Of a stretch of 64,000 nt of DNA, positions 51,711-59,814 are shown one piece after another (the first letter of the stretch is position 1; each line of letters starts with the position of its first letter). The stretch comes from Bacteroidales bacterium. Lineage in GTDB: Bacteria > Bacteroidota > Bacteroidia > Bacteroidales > Muribaculaceae. A program made the translations under genes and the position numbers. The notes beneath the pieces are model-generated. The model searched no databases and had not been told where the DNA came from. It worked only from the letters and a program-made list of their open reading frames with translations. The DNA is taken from assembly GCA_014800815.1 (NCBI GenBank), contig JAAVFI010000079.1:18128-82127 (forward strand), read 5' to 3'.

Positions 51711-52313
51711 ATGAAAAAACTGTCAGTCACAGTCAAGACCCTTACCGCCTGCGCTCTTGTAGCTGCAGCAGCTTCTTGCGCCGACAAAGCATCTCAGACA
51801 ACTCCCGCTCCTGTAGCATCAGCAGAAGGCGCTGAGGCTCCCGCGGCACTCAATATCCGATACATCGATGCAGACTCTGTAATCAGCGCTTACCGTCTCG
51901 CTCAGCAGCTCTTCGAGGAGCAGCAGCGTGAAGTAAACCGACTCCAGCAGTGGCACGAATCAAAGCAGCGCGAACTCCAGTCGCTTGCAAACAACATCCA
52001 GCAGAAGCAGCAGAACAACGTATATCTCTCGCAGGCTTCTATGGAATCTGATATGCAGAACTTCCAGAAGAAAGGCGAAGAAGCAGAGCGCTACCTCGGC
52101 ACTCAGCAGCAGCGTCTTGCCAACAGCGAGCTTCAGATCCGTCAGCGTCTGAGCGACTCTCTTCAGGCATTTATCGCCGACTATAACGCTGTACGCGGCT
52201 ACGATGCTATCCTTCTCCGTGACGCCGGTGTTTACTTCAACCCCGCACTCAACATCACCGCAGAGATTATCGAAGGCCTCAACGCCCGTCTCGGCGACGA
52301 AGCTTCGAAGTAA
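51711..52313 (+). CDS. OmpH/Skp-like periplasmic protein, putative lipoprotein
   Basis: The 200-residue protein has a lipobox-like end of signal (AAASCA, Cys near 22) and an Ala/Pro linker. The OmpH family pattern follows: NIRYIDADSVISAYRLAQQL, a long coiled coil rich in Gln (about 75-150, QWHESKQRELQSLANNIQQK), and the returning strand GYDAILLRDAGVYFNPALNIT. Skp-type proteins hold unfolded outer-membrane proteins in a tentacle-like cavity. The lipid anchor is unusual against E. coli Skp but common in Bacteroidetes. The start ATG 51711 is preferred for the signal. Confidence 0.87.
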   Translation: MKKLSVTVKTLTACALVAAAASCADKASQTTPAPVASAEGAEAPAALNIRYIDADSVISAYRLAQQLFEEQQREVNRLQQWHESKQRELQSLANNIQQKQQNNVYLSQASMESDMQNFQKKGEEAERYLGTQQQRLANSELQIRQRLSDSLQAFIADYNAVRGYDAILLRDAGVYFNPALNITAEIIEGLNARLGDEASK

Positions 52314-52337
52314 TACCTTTTCTCTTGCGGGCGCAGC

Positions 52338-53396
52338 ATGCGCAATGACAGGACCTTCGAAAAAATATTGACCGTCGGGCCCGATATCTCCGGGCTCGGC
52401 GGCATTTCTGCTGTCCTGCGCACATATGCCGATATCGTCCCCGGCTTCACATTCCTGCCCTCCAACAGCCGCCGAGGCACCCTCAGGGGAGCCTTTGTGC
52501 TGCTCGGCACCATGCTCCGCCTGCCCCTATACCGCCTGCGCGGCTACCGCATAATCCATGCTCAGGGCGCTTCGGGCAAATCCTTCACCCGCAAACGCAT
52601 GCTCATGGGCTGGGCACGCCATCTCGGCTACCGCACTATCTTCCATAACCATGGCGGCGGATTCCGCGAGTTCGCTGCGAAGACGGGCAAAGACCGCATC
52701 TCGGCGATTCTCGGCCGATGCGATGCCGTGGCAGTGCTCACTCCAGCCTGGAAAGAATATTTCGAGAAAGAATTAGGCTGCAGACATGTAGCAGTGCTCC
52801 CCAATCCCGTCATTCCGCCCGCCCGACCGGTCACACGACCTGCGCTCCGTCCCGGCGAACCGCTCAAAGCCGTCTTCCTCGGCAAGATATGCCGCGACAA
52901 AGGCGTGTGGGACCTCCTTGAGGCCGTAGCCCGTCGACGCGACGAACTCGACGGACGCCTTGAGATAGTCATGGCAGGCAACGGCGAGGCCGAAACCCTC
53001 CGCCGACGCATCGCCGACCTTGGCATCTCCTCCATTGTAAAATATGCAGGCGGTGTGTTCGGCGACGAAAAAGACGCATTGCTCCGCGCCTCCCGCCTCA
53101 TGATTCTGCCCTCATACGTAGAAGGCGTACCCATAACTCTGCTCGAAGCAGGCGTTTACGGCATGGCGTCACTCACAACACCCGTTGGCGGAATACCCGA
53201 CCTTATCACCGACGGAGAGAACGGAACGCTCGTCGCCCCCGGCGATGTCGACGCCTTCGCCGACGCCCTCGTACGCTATGCCGCCAATCCCTCGCTTGCC
53301 GTAGAGCAGGGCCGCCAAGCCCCCGCCCGCGTGGCGCCGCATCTTCCCGAAGCACTCAGGGAAGCGCTGTCTAACCTCTATAACGCTATCAAATGA
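52338..53396 (+). CDS. glycosyltransferase family 4-like
   Basis: The 352-residue GT-B enzyme has an N-terminal acceptor-side domain beginning VGPDISGLGGISAVLRTYAD. A conserved Rossmann-like region (HNHGGGFREF) follows, and the C-terminal donor domain carries AVFLGKICRDKGVWDLLEA and the EX7E motif in EGVPITLLEAGVYGM. It probably adds a hexose during capsule or lipopolysaccharide synthesis. It overlaps the TupA-like gene by 4 nt (ATGA), so the two act in the same surface-glycan step. Confidence 0.87.
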   Translation: MRNDRTFEKILTVGPDISGLGGISAVLRTYADIVPGFTFLPSNSRRGTLRGAFVLLGTMLRLPLYRLRGYRIIHAQGASGKSFTRKRMLMGWARHLGYRTIFHNHGGGFREFAAKTGKDRISAILGRCDAVAVLTPAWKEYFEKELGCRHVAVLPNPVIPPARPVTRPALRPGEPLKAVFLGKICRDKGVWDLLEAVARRRDELDGRLEIVMAGNGEAETLRRRIADLGISSIVKYAGGVFGDEKDALLRASRLMILPSYVEGVPITLLEAGVYGMASLTTPVGGIPDLITDGENGTLVAPGDVDAFADALVRYAANPSLAVEQGRQAPARVAPHLPEALREALSNLYNAIK

Positions 53397-54289
53397 ACCT
53401 CATAAACGCTCCGATATACGTGCAGTGGCCTCTCCGCCTGCTCGCTCCCGTGGCCGGACTCATGCCCAAGACAATCATGAATCTCCGCTATCGCCGCTGG
53501 ACGGGCAATAATGTCAACTGGAAAGAGCCACGCAATCTCGAAGAATATTTCCTCGCCGAGATGATGAATGCCGCCGCCGACCCCGAGCGTCTGAAGGTCT
53601 ATGCCGAGGTTGCCGACAAAATCGCCGTCCGCGACTATGTGGCCGAGAGGGTAGGGGAGAAAGCGCTTACAAAGTTATACGGTGTATGGTGGTCGGCCGA
53701 CGATGTCGACTTCGACAAACTTCCCGTGCCCTGCGTGCTCAAGACCAACAACGGCTGCGGCACAAACATCATAGTGCGCACCCGCGAAGATTTCGTGAAG
53801 AAAGACATTCGCCGTCGCCTCGCCAACTGGCTCAAATATCCCTACGGCCGGCTCTCGGGCCAGCCTCACTATTCGGCAATACGTCCGGGCATCCTCGCCG
53901 AGGAATACCTCGAGCAGAACCCCGGCACCGACGACCTGCCGATAGACTATAAATTCTTCTGTTTCAACGGCGAACCGCAGTTCATCCTCTACTACAGCGA
54001 CCGCAAGGAAAACGGCCACGTGTGCCGCAACCGCGTGTACGATACCGAGTGGAAAGCAATCGAAGGCGCCTGCAACTATCCCCTCGACCACGACGTGACC
54101 GCCCCCGAGGCCTTCGAGGAGATGAAAGAAATGGCCCGCGCCCTTTCGCGCGACTTCAAAGTGGCCCGTATTGATTTCTATTGCATAGGCAAGCGCCCAG
54201 TGTTCGGCGAGATAACCCTCTCGCCCGACGTGATAATGAACTTCACCCCCGAATTTCTCAAGACGTATTTCGACCGCTACTGCCGCTGA
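53393..54289 (+). CDS. TupA-like ATP-grasp protein for surface polysaccharide
   Basis: The 298-residue protein has ADKIAVRDYVAERVGEKAL, VPCVLKTNNGCGTNIIVR (the ATP-grasp nucleotide-binding start), LAEEYLEQNPGTDDLPIDYKFFCFNGEP and VARIDFYCIGKRPVFGEITLSPD. This is the TupA/ATP-grasp pattern found in capsule and teichuronopeptide gene clusters. Such enzymes form amide bonds between sugar acids and amino acids (inference for this one). It is translationally coupled to the preceding glycosyltransferase and converges on the peptidase gene at 54291. Confidence 0.85.
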   Translation: MNLINAPIYVQWPLRLLAPVAGLMPKTIMNLRYRRWTGNNVNWKEPRNLEEYFLAEMMNAAADPERLKVYAEVADKIAVRDYVAERVGEKALTKLYGVWWSADDVDFDKLPVPCVLKTNNGCGTNIIVRTREDFVKKDIRRRLANWLKYPYGRLSGQPHYSAIRPGILAEEYLEQNPGTDDLPIDYKFFCFNGEPQFILYYSDRKENGHVCRNRVYDTEWKAIEGACNYPLDHDVTAPEAFEEMKEMARALSRDFKVARIDFYCIGKRPVFGEITLSPDVIMNFTPEFLKTYFDRYCR

Positions 54290-54290
54290 T

Positions 54291-55037
54291 TCACACCGGC
54301 CATTTGAATCCCCGCAGCTCGGCTATGCACCGGGCCTCCGTGCCGCCGCAATATCGGTCGACAAGCGCGTGGAAGGCTGCCGAATGGTCCATGTGCGTAC
54401 GGTGTGCCAGTTCATGGCATATCACATAGTCCGACAGCTCCTGCGGCAGATATATCAGACGCGACGCGAGCGAGATATTGCCTCGCGACGAGCAGCTTCC
54501 GAGCCGCGTGCGCGTATCCCTTACTTCAAATTTCGAGACATTTACCCCGTGCATCCGTGCCAGTTCGCAGGCCCGCGGCACAATCAGATGACGCGTCGCA
54601 TCCGTCGCCGCCCTTGCCACCATACTGCGGATATGCTCCTGCAGCTCCGGCGTGCCGATTTTGTCGGCGGCGAGCTTGGCATCAAGCCATACCGTATAGT
54701 TTATCTTCTTGCCCCTCAGCGGGTTTGATGCGAGCCTCGTAAGGGCGGCATTGCCGTTCCTCATCTCCTTGGCGGCAATGGTGATGTCGATAAGCGGAGT
54801 GTCGATTACACGCCCCACAAAGAACTCCTCCCGGGGCTTCGCCTTGAGGATAGCATCGCGGAATCGTTCCATAAAATCCTCATAATCAGCCTCCGGGTAG
54901 CGCGGCGGAACAGTCACCGTAAGCACATTTCCCCGCCAGCGAGCCTTGACATGCTGCGTGGAGCCATGCACCTTCACGGCCACAATACCGAATTCCGGGT
55001 GGCGATACCGCCCGCTTACCATTACCCTCAAAGCCAT
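54291..55037 (-). CDS. YgjP-like (DUF45/M48-type) metallopeptidase
   Basis: The 248-residue cytosolic protein has the N-terminal half with SMVARAATDATRHLI and the RLGSCSSRGNISLASRLIYLPQELSDYV stretch (key part: GSCSS), followed by the zinc motif VICHELAHRTHMDHSAAFHALVD (HELAH). This is the YgjP family, metal-dependent hydrolases of uncertain substrate. It ends 2 nt from the convergent TupA-like gene and starts 4 nt after the stop of nadK, forming a short operon. Confidence 0.88.
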   Translation of the reverse strand: MALRVMVSGRYRHPEFGIVAVKVHGSTQHVKARWRGNVLTVTVPPRYPEADYEDFMERFRDAILKAKPREEFFVGRVIDTPLIDITIAAKEMRNGNAALTRLASNPLRGKKINYTVWLDAKLAADKIGTPELQEHIRSMVARAATDATRHLIVPRACELARMHGVNVSKFEVRDTRTRLGSCSSRGNISLASRLIYLPQELSDYVICHELAHRTHMDHSAAFHALVDRYCGGTEARCIAELRGFKWPV

Positions 55038-55040
55038 ATC

Positions 55041-55907
55041 CTACATATCTCCCCAATGGAGCTTATCGCGCAAGACATCGGCAAAAGTCTGGTCGCGGAG
55101 CTGCAGCACGAGCACCTTGTGGCGGGCCTGGCGGAGCATTATCGACGTACCCGTGTCAATCAGCGTAGAGCGCCCGTCGAGCGACAGACGCACGTGGCGA
55201 GCACGACCCGAAGGAACGATAGTGATAGTGCGGTCGGCCCCCACAACGAGCGGACGCATCGAGAGAGAGTGCGCCGCCACGGGAGAGATCACATTCACAT
55301 CAAGCGTAGGTGCTACAATGGGGCCGCCAACCGACAGATTATAAGCCGTCGACCCCGTCGAAGTACATATTATCAGACCGTCGGCACGATAGTCGGCAAG
55401 ACGGTTGTCGCCGAGACTCACCTCGGCCTGAATCATCGAAGCCGACTCCTCCTTGATGATAGCCACCTCATTGAGAGCGAAGTGCCCCGTCGACTCGGGA
55501 AGTTCGGGCTCCACCACCTCAATCAGGCTGCGGCTCTCTATGCGCAGACAGTCGTCGGCTATAAGCTGTGGCAGCGAGCAGAGCTGATCGATCGACAGCG
55601 CCGCCAGATAGCCAAGATGCCCCGTATTGACTCCGACGATAGGCAACTCCTTGTCGCCGACCCACATAGCCGTGCGCAGGAAAGTGCCGTCGCCGCCCAG
55701 ACTCACCGCCATGTCGGCAGTGAAATCAGGCCCTTCGACCACTTCCGATACCACCCCCAATGCCTCGGGAATATATTCGCAGAGATGACGGTAAAGCTTG
55801 CCGTGCATCACCACCGTATCGCCGCGTTCGGCCAAAAGTGCCAAAAAATCCTTCAGCTGAGCCATGACGGGCTGCTGACGTTTGCTGCCGTAGATTGCTA
55901 TCTTCAT
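55041..55907 (-). CDS. nadK: NAD kinase
   Basis: The 288-residue enzyme has the GGDGTFLRTAM phosphate-binding motif, NTGHLGYLA, the NE/D region ALNEVAIIKEESASM, and GSTAYNLSVGGPIV. It phosphorylates NAD to NADP with ATP or polyphosphate and is the sole source of NADP in most bacteria. Length and motifs are normal. Its start overlaps the stop of the ACT-like gene by 4 nt (ATGA at 55904-55907). Confidence 0.96.
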   Translation of the reverse strand: MKIAIYGSKRQQPVMAQLKDFLALLAERGDTVVMHGKLYRHLCEYIPEALGVVSEVVEGPDFTADMAVSLGGDGTFLRTAMWVGDKELPIVGVNTGHLGYLAALSIDQLCSLPQLIADDCLRIESRSLIEVVEPELPESTGHFALNEVAIIKEESASMIQAEVSLGDNRLADYRADGLIICTSTGSTAYNLSVGGPIVAPTLDVNVISPVAAHSLSMRPLVVGADRTITIVPSGRARHVRLSLDGRSTLIDTGTSIMLRQARHKVLVLQLRDQTFADVLRDKLHWGDM

Positions 55908-56299
55908 ATCTCCAGGTATCTGAATAAATGCTCAATACGTTGGCGCGAAGTGTCGTCGTCGGCCGCTTCGTCGCCTTCCCAATCAATCACAGTATAGCCG
56001 TACCGCTCCAGCGAGCGCGATATTGCTGCCGCGTCGCGGTGGCTCACCCTTATGTCGCAGAGCACCGGGAAGCGGTTGTCGGCCTCCTCAGCCAAGTCCT
56101 CGGCGTCACGGCCGGCCACACGGGCTGTCGGCGACGTCACGTTCAGATTCAGCAGGTGCGCGTCGCAGTCTTCCACAGCGCGGGCTATGCGCGAGGCCGA
56201 ATAGTCCGACCGTGAGCAGCCTACTAAAAGGCGCGAACTGTCGGCCAGAGGCGGGTAGAAATACTCGTCAATCGGAAACTTATTATTATTTACAGCCAA
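55904..56299 (-). CDS. ACT-like protein (lacks the CBS pair of relatives)
   Basis: This 131-residue protein has LLVGCSRSDYSASRIARAVE, DAHLLNLNVTSP, a central strand (RFPVLCDIRVSHRDAAAISRSLERYGYTV) and the end RIEHLFRYLEI. From memory, the same pattern forms the C-terminal half of longer CBS-domain proteins found beside nadK in other Bacteroidales; the N-terminal CBS half is absent here, leaving only about 25 extra residues. It may be a small-molecule sensor. It is coupled to nadK by ATGA and diverges from pdxJ. Recognition is by pattern only. Confidence 0.6.
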   Translation of the reverse strand: MAVNNNKFPIDEYFYPPLADSSRLLVGCSRSDYSASRIARAVEDCDAHLLNLNVTSPTARVAGRDAEDLAEEADNRFPVLCDIRVSHRDAAAISRSLERYGYTVIDWEGDEAADDDTSRQRIEHLFRYLEI

Positions 56300-56303
56300 A
56301 ATC

Positions 56304-56335
56304 TTTCGCTATTTTATATTTTCTGAGTACTTTTG
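56304..56335 (+). promoter_or_regulatory. promoter for pdxJ
   Basis: TACTTTTG (56328-56335) has TTTC (56304-56307), 3 of 4 to -33 TTTG, at 20 nt. The leader to ATG 56418 is about 75 nt and AT-rich. Confidence 0.5.
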
Positions 56336-56417
56336 CATTGTCAATCGCTGCGGCTCGCCGCCGTTTGACAAAACTTAAATACAAATATACGCACAATTCC
56401 CCGATTTCGCAATATAA

Positions 56418-57149
56418 ATGACAAATCTTAGCGTTAATATTAACAAAATCGCCACACTGCGCAATGCCCGAGGAGAGAATCGCCCCGATGTAGAGGCGGT
56501 AGCTCTCGACATCGAAAGCTTCGGTGCCGACGGCATCACCGTGCATCCGCGTCCCGACGAGAGGCATATCAAGCGCTCCGACGTCTATAAGCTCCGTCCA
56601 CTGCTCCGATGCGAGTTCAATATAGAAGGATACCCCGACCCCGAGTTCGTCGACCTCGTTCTCAAGGTCCGTCCCACTCAGGTCACACTCGTGCCCGATG
56701 CTCCCGGCGCCCTCACCTCCTCGGCAGGCTGGGACGTGGAGCCTAACCGCGAATTCCTCACCTCGCTCGTAGAGCGCTTCAAAGACGCAGGCATACGCAC
56801 CTCCATTTTCGTCGCCGCCGACCCCGAAGTCATCAAGGCCACGGCAGCCACAGGTGCCGACCGCATAGAGCTGTATACCAAGCCCTACGCCGATGCCTAC
56901 GCCGCCGACCCCGAGAAAGCCATAGCTCCCTTCGTCGAAGCCGCTACCGCAGCCCGCAAGCTCGGCCTCGGTGTCAACGCCGGACACGACCTCTCGCTGC
57001 AGAATCTCGAATACTTCGCACGTCGCATACCCTTCCTCAACGAAGTGTCGATCGGACACGCACTCATCTGCGACGCTCTCTATCTCGGTCTGAAAGAGAC
57101 CGTTAAGCAATACAAGGCCTGCCTCCGGCCCAAGACCGAAAACCTCTAA
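56418..57149 (+). CDS. pdxJ: pyridoxine 5'-phosphate synthase
   Basis: The 243-residue TIM-barrel enzyme has [78 protein letters not shown] and [17 protein letters not shown], all PdxJ signatures including the catalytic Glu/His set. It condenses 1-deoxyxylulose 5-phosphate with 3-amino-1-hydroxyacetone phosphate to form pyridoxine 5'-phosphate. It precedes exbB by 15 nt, so it may be co-transcribed with the TonB motor genes. The divergent neighbour is the ACT-like/nadK group. Confidence 0.97.
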   Translation: MTNLSVNINKIATLRNARGENRPDVEAVALDIESFGADGITVHPRPDERHIKRSDVYKLRPLLRCEFNIEGYPDPEFVDLVLKVRPTQVTLVPDAPGALTSSAGWDVEPNREFLTSLVERFKDAGIRTSIFVAADPEVIKATAATGADRIELYTKPYADAYAADPEKAIAPFVEAATAARKLGLGVNAGHDLSLQNLEYFARRIPFLNEVSIGHALICDALYLGLKETVKQYKACLRPKTENL

Positions 57150-57164
57150 TAAACTCCAAGAAAA

Positions 57165-57782
57165 ATGTCGTTATGGAACCTTTGCCTCCAGGGAGGCTGG
57201 ACTATGATACCCCTGGCTCTGTTGCTCCTGCTCTCGATCTACGTCTTTACAGAGCGGTGCATCGTGATTTCACGCGCCGGAAAGCTCGACGAGAACTTCA
57301 TGAACCGCATCAGAGGTTACATCCACGAAGGTGAGACCGAAAGCGCCCTCAACCTCTGCCGCGCCAATCATTCACCCCACGCCCGCCTCATCGAAAAAGG
57401 AATCTCGCGCATCGGTCGACCCATGAACGACGTTCTCGTGGCTATCGAAAACACAGGCAACCTCGAGCTCGCATCGCTCAGCCGCGGACTACCCTGGCTC
57501 GCAACCACCGCCGCAGGTGCCCCCATGCTCGGATTCCTCGGCACCGTTATAGGTATGGTAGAGGCCTTCTACGCCATTGCGCAGGCAGGCTCGTCGGCCA
57601 CTATCGACGCTTTTGCCGGCGGCATCTACTCAGCGCTCGTCACCACCGTGGCAGGCCTTGTAGTAGGTATCGTGGCGCTTTTTGCATACAACTACCTCGT
57701 AGCCCGCATCAATAAGATAACAAACAGCCTTGAAGCCAGCACTATGGACTTCATGGACCTCCTCAACGAACCCGCTTCCTGA
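57165..57782 (+). CDS. exbB: ExbB/TolQ family proton channel
   Basis: The 205-residue MotA/TolQ/ExbB protein has an N-terminal span (WTMIPLALLLLLSIYVF) and the channel-forming helices with AAGAPMLGFLGTVIGMVEAFY and GIYSALVTTVAGLVVGIVALFAYN. The conserved threonine of the second channel helix and a small-residue-lined first helix are present. With ExbD it couples proton motive force to TonB. It is 2 nt before exbD, which overlaps tonB by 4 nt. Confidence 0.92.
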   Translation: MSLWNLCLQGGWTMIPLALLLLLSIYVFTERCIVISRAGKLDENFMNRIRGYIHEGETESALNLCRANHSPHARLIEKGISRIGRPMNDVLVAIENTGNLELASLSRGLPWLATTAAGAPMLGFLGTVIGMVEAFYAIAQAGSSATIDAFAGGIYSALVTTVAGLVVGIVALFAYNYLVARINKITNSLEASTMDFMDLLNEPAS

Positions 57783-57784
57783 AC

Positions 57785-58258
57785 ATGGCTCTCAAGCGTC
57801 AACAAGACATGATGGCCACCTTCTCAATGGCCTCGATGACCGATGTGGTCTTCCTCCTGCTGGTGTTCTTCATGGTCACCTCGGCCTTCGTATTCCCTAC
57901 AGCCCTTGAGATAGACCTCCCCCAGAGCGAGCAGCAGACGCCCCTCAAGCCCACTACGCGCGTATTTATAGATGCCGAAGGTGCCTACTACGTGGCCACC
58001 CCCGAGGCCGACGACCCCGTGCCCGTGGCTCCCGACTCGCTTGCCCTCTTCCTCGGCGCAATCGCTCCCGCCGACTCCCTCGGTGCCGTGGCCGTCTATG
58101 CCGACGCAGAAGTAGCTTACGGCAAGGTAGTTGAAGTGCTCAACATCGGCGCCGACAACTCTATCAAAATGGTGCTCGCCACACGTCCCGCATCGCACGC
58201 CGACGCCGCTGCCGCACCCGACGAAGAAGCAATAACTCCCGCCCTTCCTCTCCAATGA
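57785..58258 (+). CDS. exbD: ExbD/TolR family biopolymer transport protein
   Basis: The 157-residue protein has an N-terminal cytosolic stub, one span (VVFLLLVFFMVTSAFVF) carrying the conserved Asp in MTDVVFLLL, and a periplasmic domain with ALEIDLPQSEQQTPL and AVYADAEVAYGKVVEVLN. The acidic/Ala-rich end DAAAAPDEEAITPALPLQ is longer than average. It works with ExbB upstream and TonB downstream, whose start overlaps the stop here (ATGA at 58255-58258). Confidence 0.92.
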   Translation: MALKRQQDMMATFSMASMTDVVFLLLVFFMVTSAFVFPTALEIDLPQSEQQTPLKPTTRVFIDAEGAYYVATPEADDPVPVAPDSLALFLGAIAPADSLGAVAVYADAEVAYGKVVEVLNIGADNSIKMVLATRPASHADAAAAPDEEAITPALPLQ

Positions 58259-59055
58259 AATCTCCACGCACCGCCGCCGCAATAATCACTGCCGCCGCGG
58301 CAGTGCTGCTTGTGCTCCTGCTTACGCTGGGGCACCTCACTATCAACGTAGATCCCTGGCCGCCCGTCTCCGACAATCACACGCCGCTCGCCGAGATTGA
58401 AGAAGAATTCGTCGACCTCTTCGACCCAACCCCCGTCCACGCCAATCCCTCGCCAGCCTACGCCGAGCAGAACGTGCGCAACAATTCCGAGGCTGCCGAA
58501 GCCGCAGGCAGCGACCTCCGCGACGCCGGCGAACCCGCGCCTCCCGCGCCCGTCAAGACATCCGAGCGCCCCTCCGACGTAAAGGCACGCAAGAAAGATA
58601 CTCCCGCCAAGACAGGCCCCGACCGCAAGGTTCAGGAGCAGGAAGAGGCTCGCCGCAGAGCGCGCAAAGGCATAGCCGACGCCTTCAAGGAGACAAAACC
58701 CGAAGACCCCGACAACACTCAGTCGAAAGGTAAGGAAAAAGGCGACAGTGGTTCGCCCGACGGAGCATCATCTGACCTCAATGGCACCGGCTCAGGCACC
58801 GTAGGCGGTGGCTGGATTATGCCCCGCTACGCCAAAGTCGACTCACGCCAGACCGGAAGCATCGAGCTCCGCGCCATAGTCGACGCCGCAGGCAAAGTCG
58901 TGTCTGTCGACCTCGTCGGAGGCAAAGCCCCCGCCGCCGCCGACCCCGCACTCGTATCGCGCTGTATAGCAGAAATCAAGCGCCATAGATTCACGAGAAA
59001 CGACGATGCCGCCCCCGCGCAATCTACAGCGCGTATCACTTATATTTTCAGATAA
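58255..59055 (+). CDS. tonB: TonB-like energy transducer
   Basis: The 266-residue protein has an N-terminal membrane helix (TAAAVLLVLLLTLGHLTI), a long Pro/Lys/Glu-rich periplasmic linker (about 55-175) and a C-terminal TonB-like domain (about 178-266): YAKVDSRQTGSIELRAIVDAA, VDLVGGK, VSRCIAEIKRHRFTR, and the final strand ARITYIFR. It delivers proton-motive energy from ExbBD to outer-membrane receptors. Bacteroidetes carry many TonBs, so its specific partners are unknown. It converges on the short NAD(P)-binding gene. Confidence 0.87.
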   Translation: MKSPRTAAAIITAAAAVLLVLLLTLGHLTINVDPWPPVSDNHTPLAEIEEEFVDLFDPTPVHANPSPAYAEQNVRNNSEAAEAAGSDLRDAGEPAPPAPVKTSERPSDVKARKKDTPAKTGPDRKVQEQEEARRRARKGIADAFKETKPEDPDNTQSKGKEKGDSGSPDGASSDLNGTGSGTVGGGWIMPRYAKVDSRQTGSIELRAIVDAAGKVVSVDLVGGKAPAAADPALVSRCIAEIKRHRFTRNDDAAPAQSTARITYIFR

Positions 59056-59085
59056 GTAAGTTAACTAAGTCGTGGTAGTCAGGTG

Positions 59086-59562
59086 TCAGTCAGCCTGATA
59101 CACTTCCTTGTGGAAGCGCGGGTCGGTAACCTCTGCCACCGTGCGGCCTGCAAAGTCGCCTTCGGTAGAGATAAACACCCAGTCGATATCGTCGAGGCGG
59201 CGCAGATCACTTACGAAGAAAGCCTGCGAGTCGGGCGAACCGACCACGATTACACGAGCCACACCGGCTTCGCGAGCGGCGTGAACCGTATCCACAAAAT
59301 ATTTCAGAGTCTGTTCGTTGGTGCGGGCATCGCTGAGGTCGTCGTTATAGGCGAGCACCGCAGTGTTGTAGCCTTCGAGCATCTCGCGTACATGTTCATG
59401 GTTGCTTACATCCGAAGGAGTTACCGTAAGGCGGTCGTCTTCGATCATCACGCGTTCGGGATAGTCGACCATTGCGTTTACACCGAGACCCTGAGCCAGC
59501 AGAGCCCCGAGGATATCAGCCTGCACATGGCTGACAGTGCCGAGTAGAGCTATTTCTTTCAT
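59086..59562 (-). CDS. short NAD(P)-binding-like protein with degenerate motif
   Basis: This 158-residue protein resembles the atypical SDR/NmrA-like NAD(P)H-binding family: an initial beta-alpha unit (KEIALLGTVSHVQADILGALLAQGL), ERVMIEDDRLTVTPSDVSN, the central YNTAVLAYNDD, VHAAREAGVARVIVVGSPDS, and DDIDWVFISTEGDF near the end. It is shorter than the usual 200-210 residues, lacking about 50 residues between VVGSPDS and DDIDW. The nucleotide loop GXXGXXG is degenerate (GTVSHVQAD). It may be a regulatory or dead relative. It is a single gene. Confidence 0.65.
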   Translation of the reverse strand: MKEIALLGTVSHVQADILGALLAQGLGVNAMVDYPERVMIEDDRLTVTPSDVSNHEHVREMLEGYNTAVLAYNDDLSDARTNEQTLKYFVDTVHAAREAGVARVIVVGSPDSQAFFVSDLRRLDDIDWVFISTEGDFAGRTVAEVTDPRFHKEVYQAD

Positions 59563-59635
59563 ATCGTAGTAGTTTTTTTGAATTCGTTTTACTGCTATAT
59601 TAACGTCCCGCCTTCCTCGATAGTTCAGACTGCAT

Positions 59636-59664
59636 AATAAGTAAGTCTTGTAAATTGGTTTATA
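59636..59664 (+). repeat. partial copy of the 41297-41464 palindromic element (left arm only)
   Basis: The 29-nt stretch 59636-59664 matches 41295-41323 at 27 of 29 positions (AATAAGTAAGTC then TGTAAATT.GTTTATA). It then diverges; no matching right arm or apical hairpin is found nearby. It stands 35 nt before the -33 box of the sdhCAB promoter. Confidence 0.65.
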
Positions 59665-59698
59665 AGTAAGGTCAATTAAAGATTTTTTTCGTGAATTA

Positions 59699-59755
59699 GT
59701 TGGATAGTATCTTAAATCTCCTTAAATTTGCACTTTAAAGCGGGCGTACCCGCTT
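59699..59755 (+). promoter_or_regulatory. sdhCAB promoter with a hairpin at the predicted 5' mRNA end
   Basis: GTTG (59699-59702) and TAAATTTG (59723-59730) are 20 nt apart. The predicted start of transcription is near 59737, directly before AAGCGGG-CGTA-CCCGCTT (59738-59755), a perfect 7-bp hairpin. It is followed by about 59 nt of unstructured A/C/T-rich leader to ATG 59815. A 5' hairpin of this type can stabilise an mRNA. Confidence 0.6.
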
Positions 59756-59814
59756 CTGATTGACTCAAACGAAATATCAACAAACAATTCATAAATCAAT
59801 CAAAAAATCATCTT

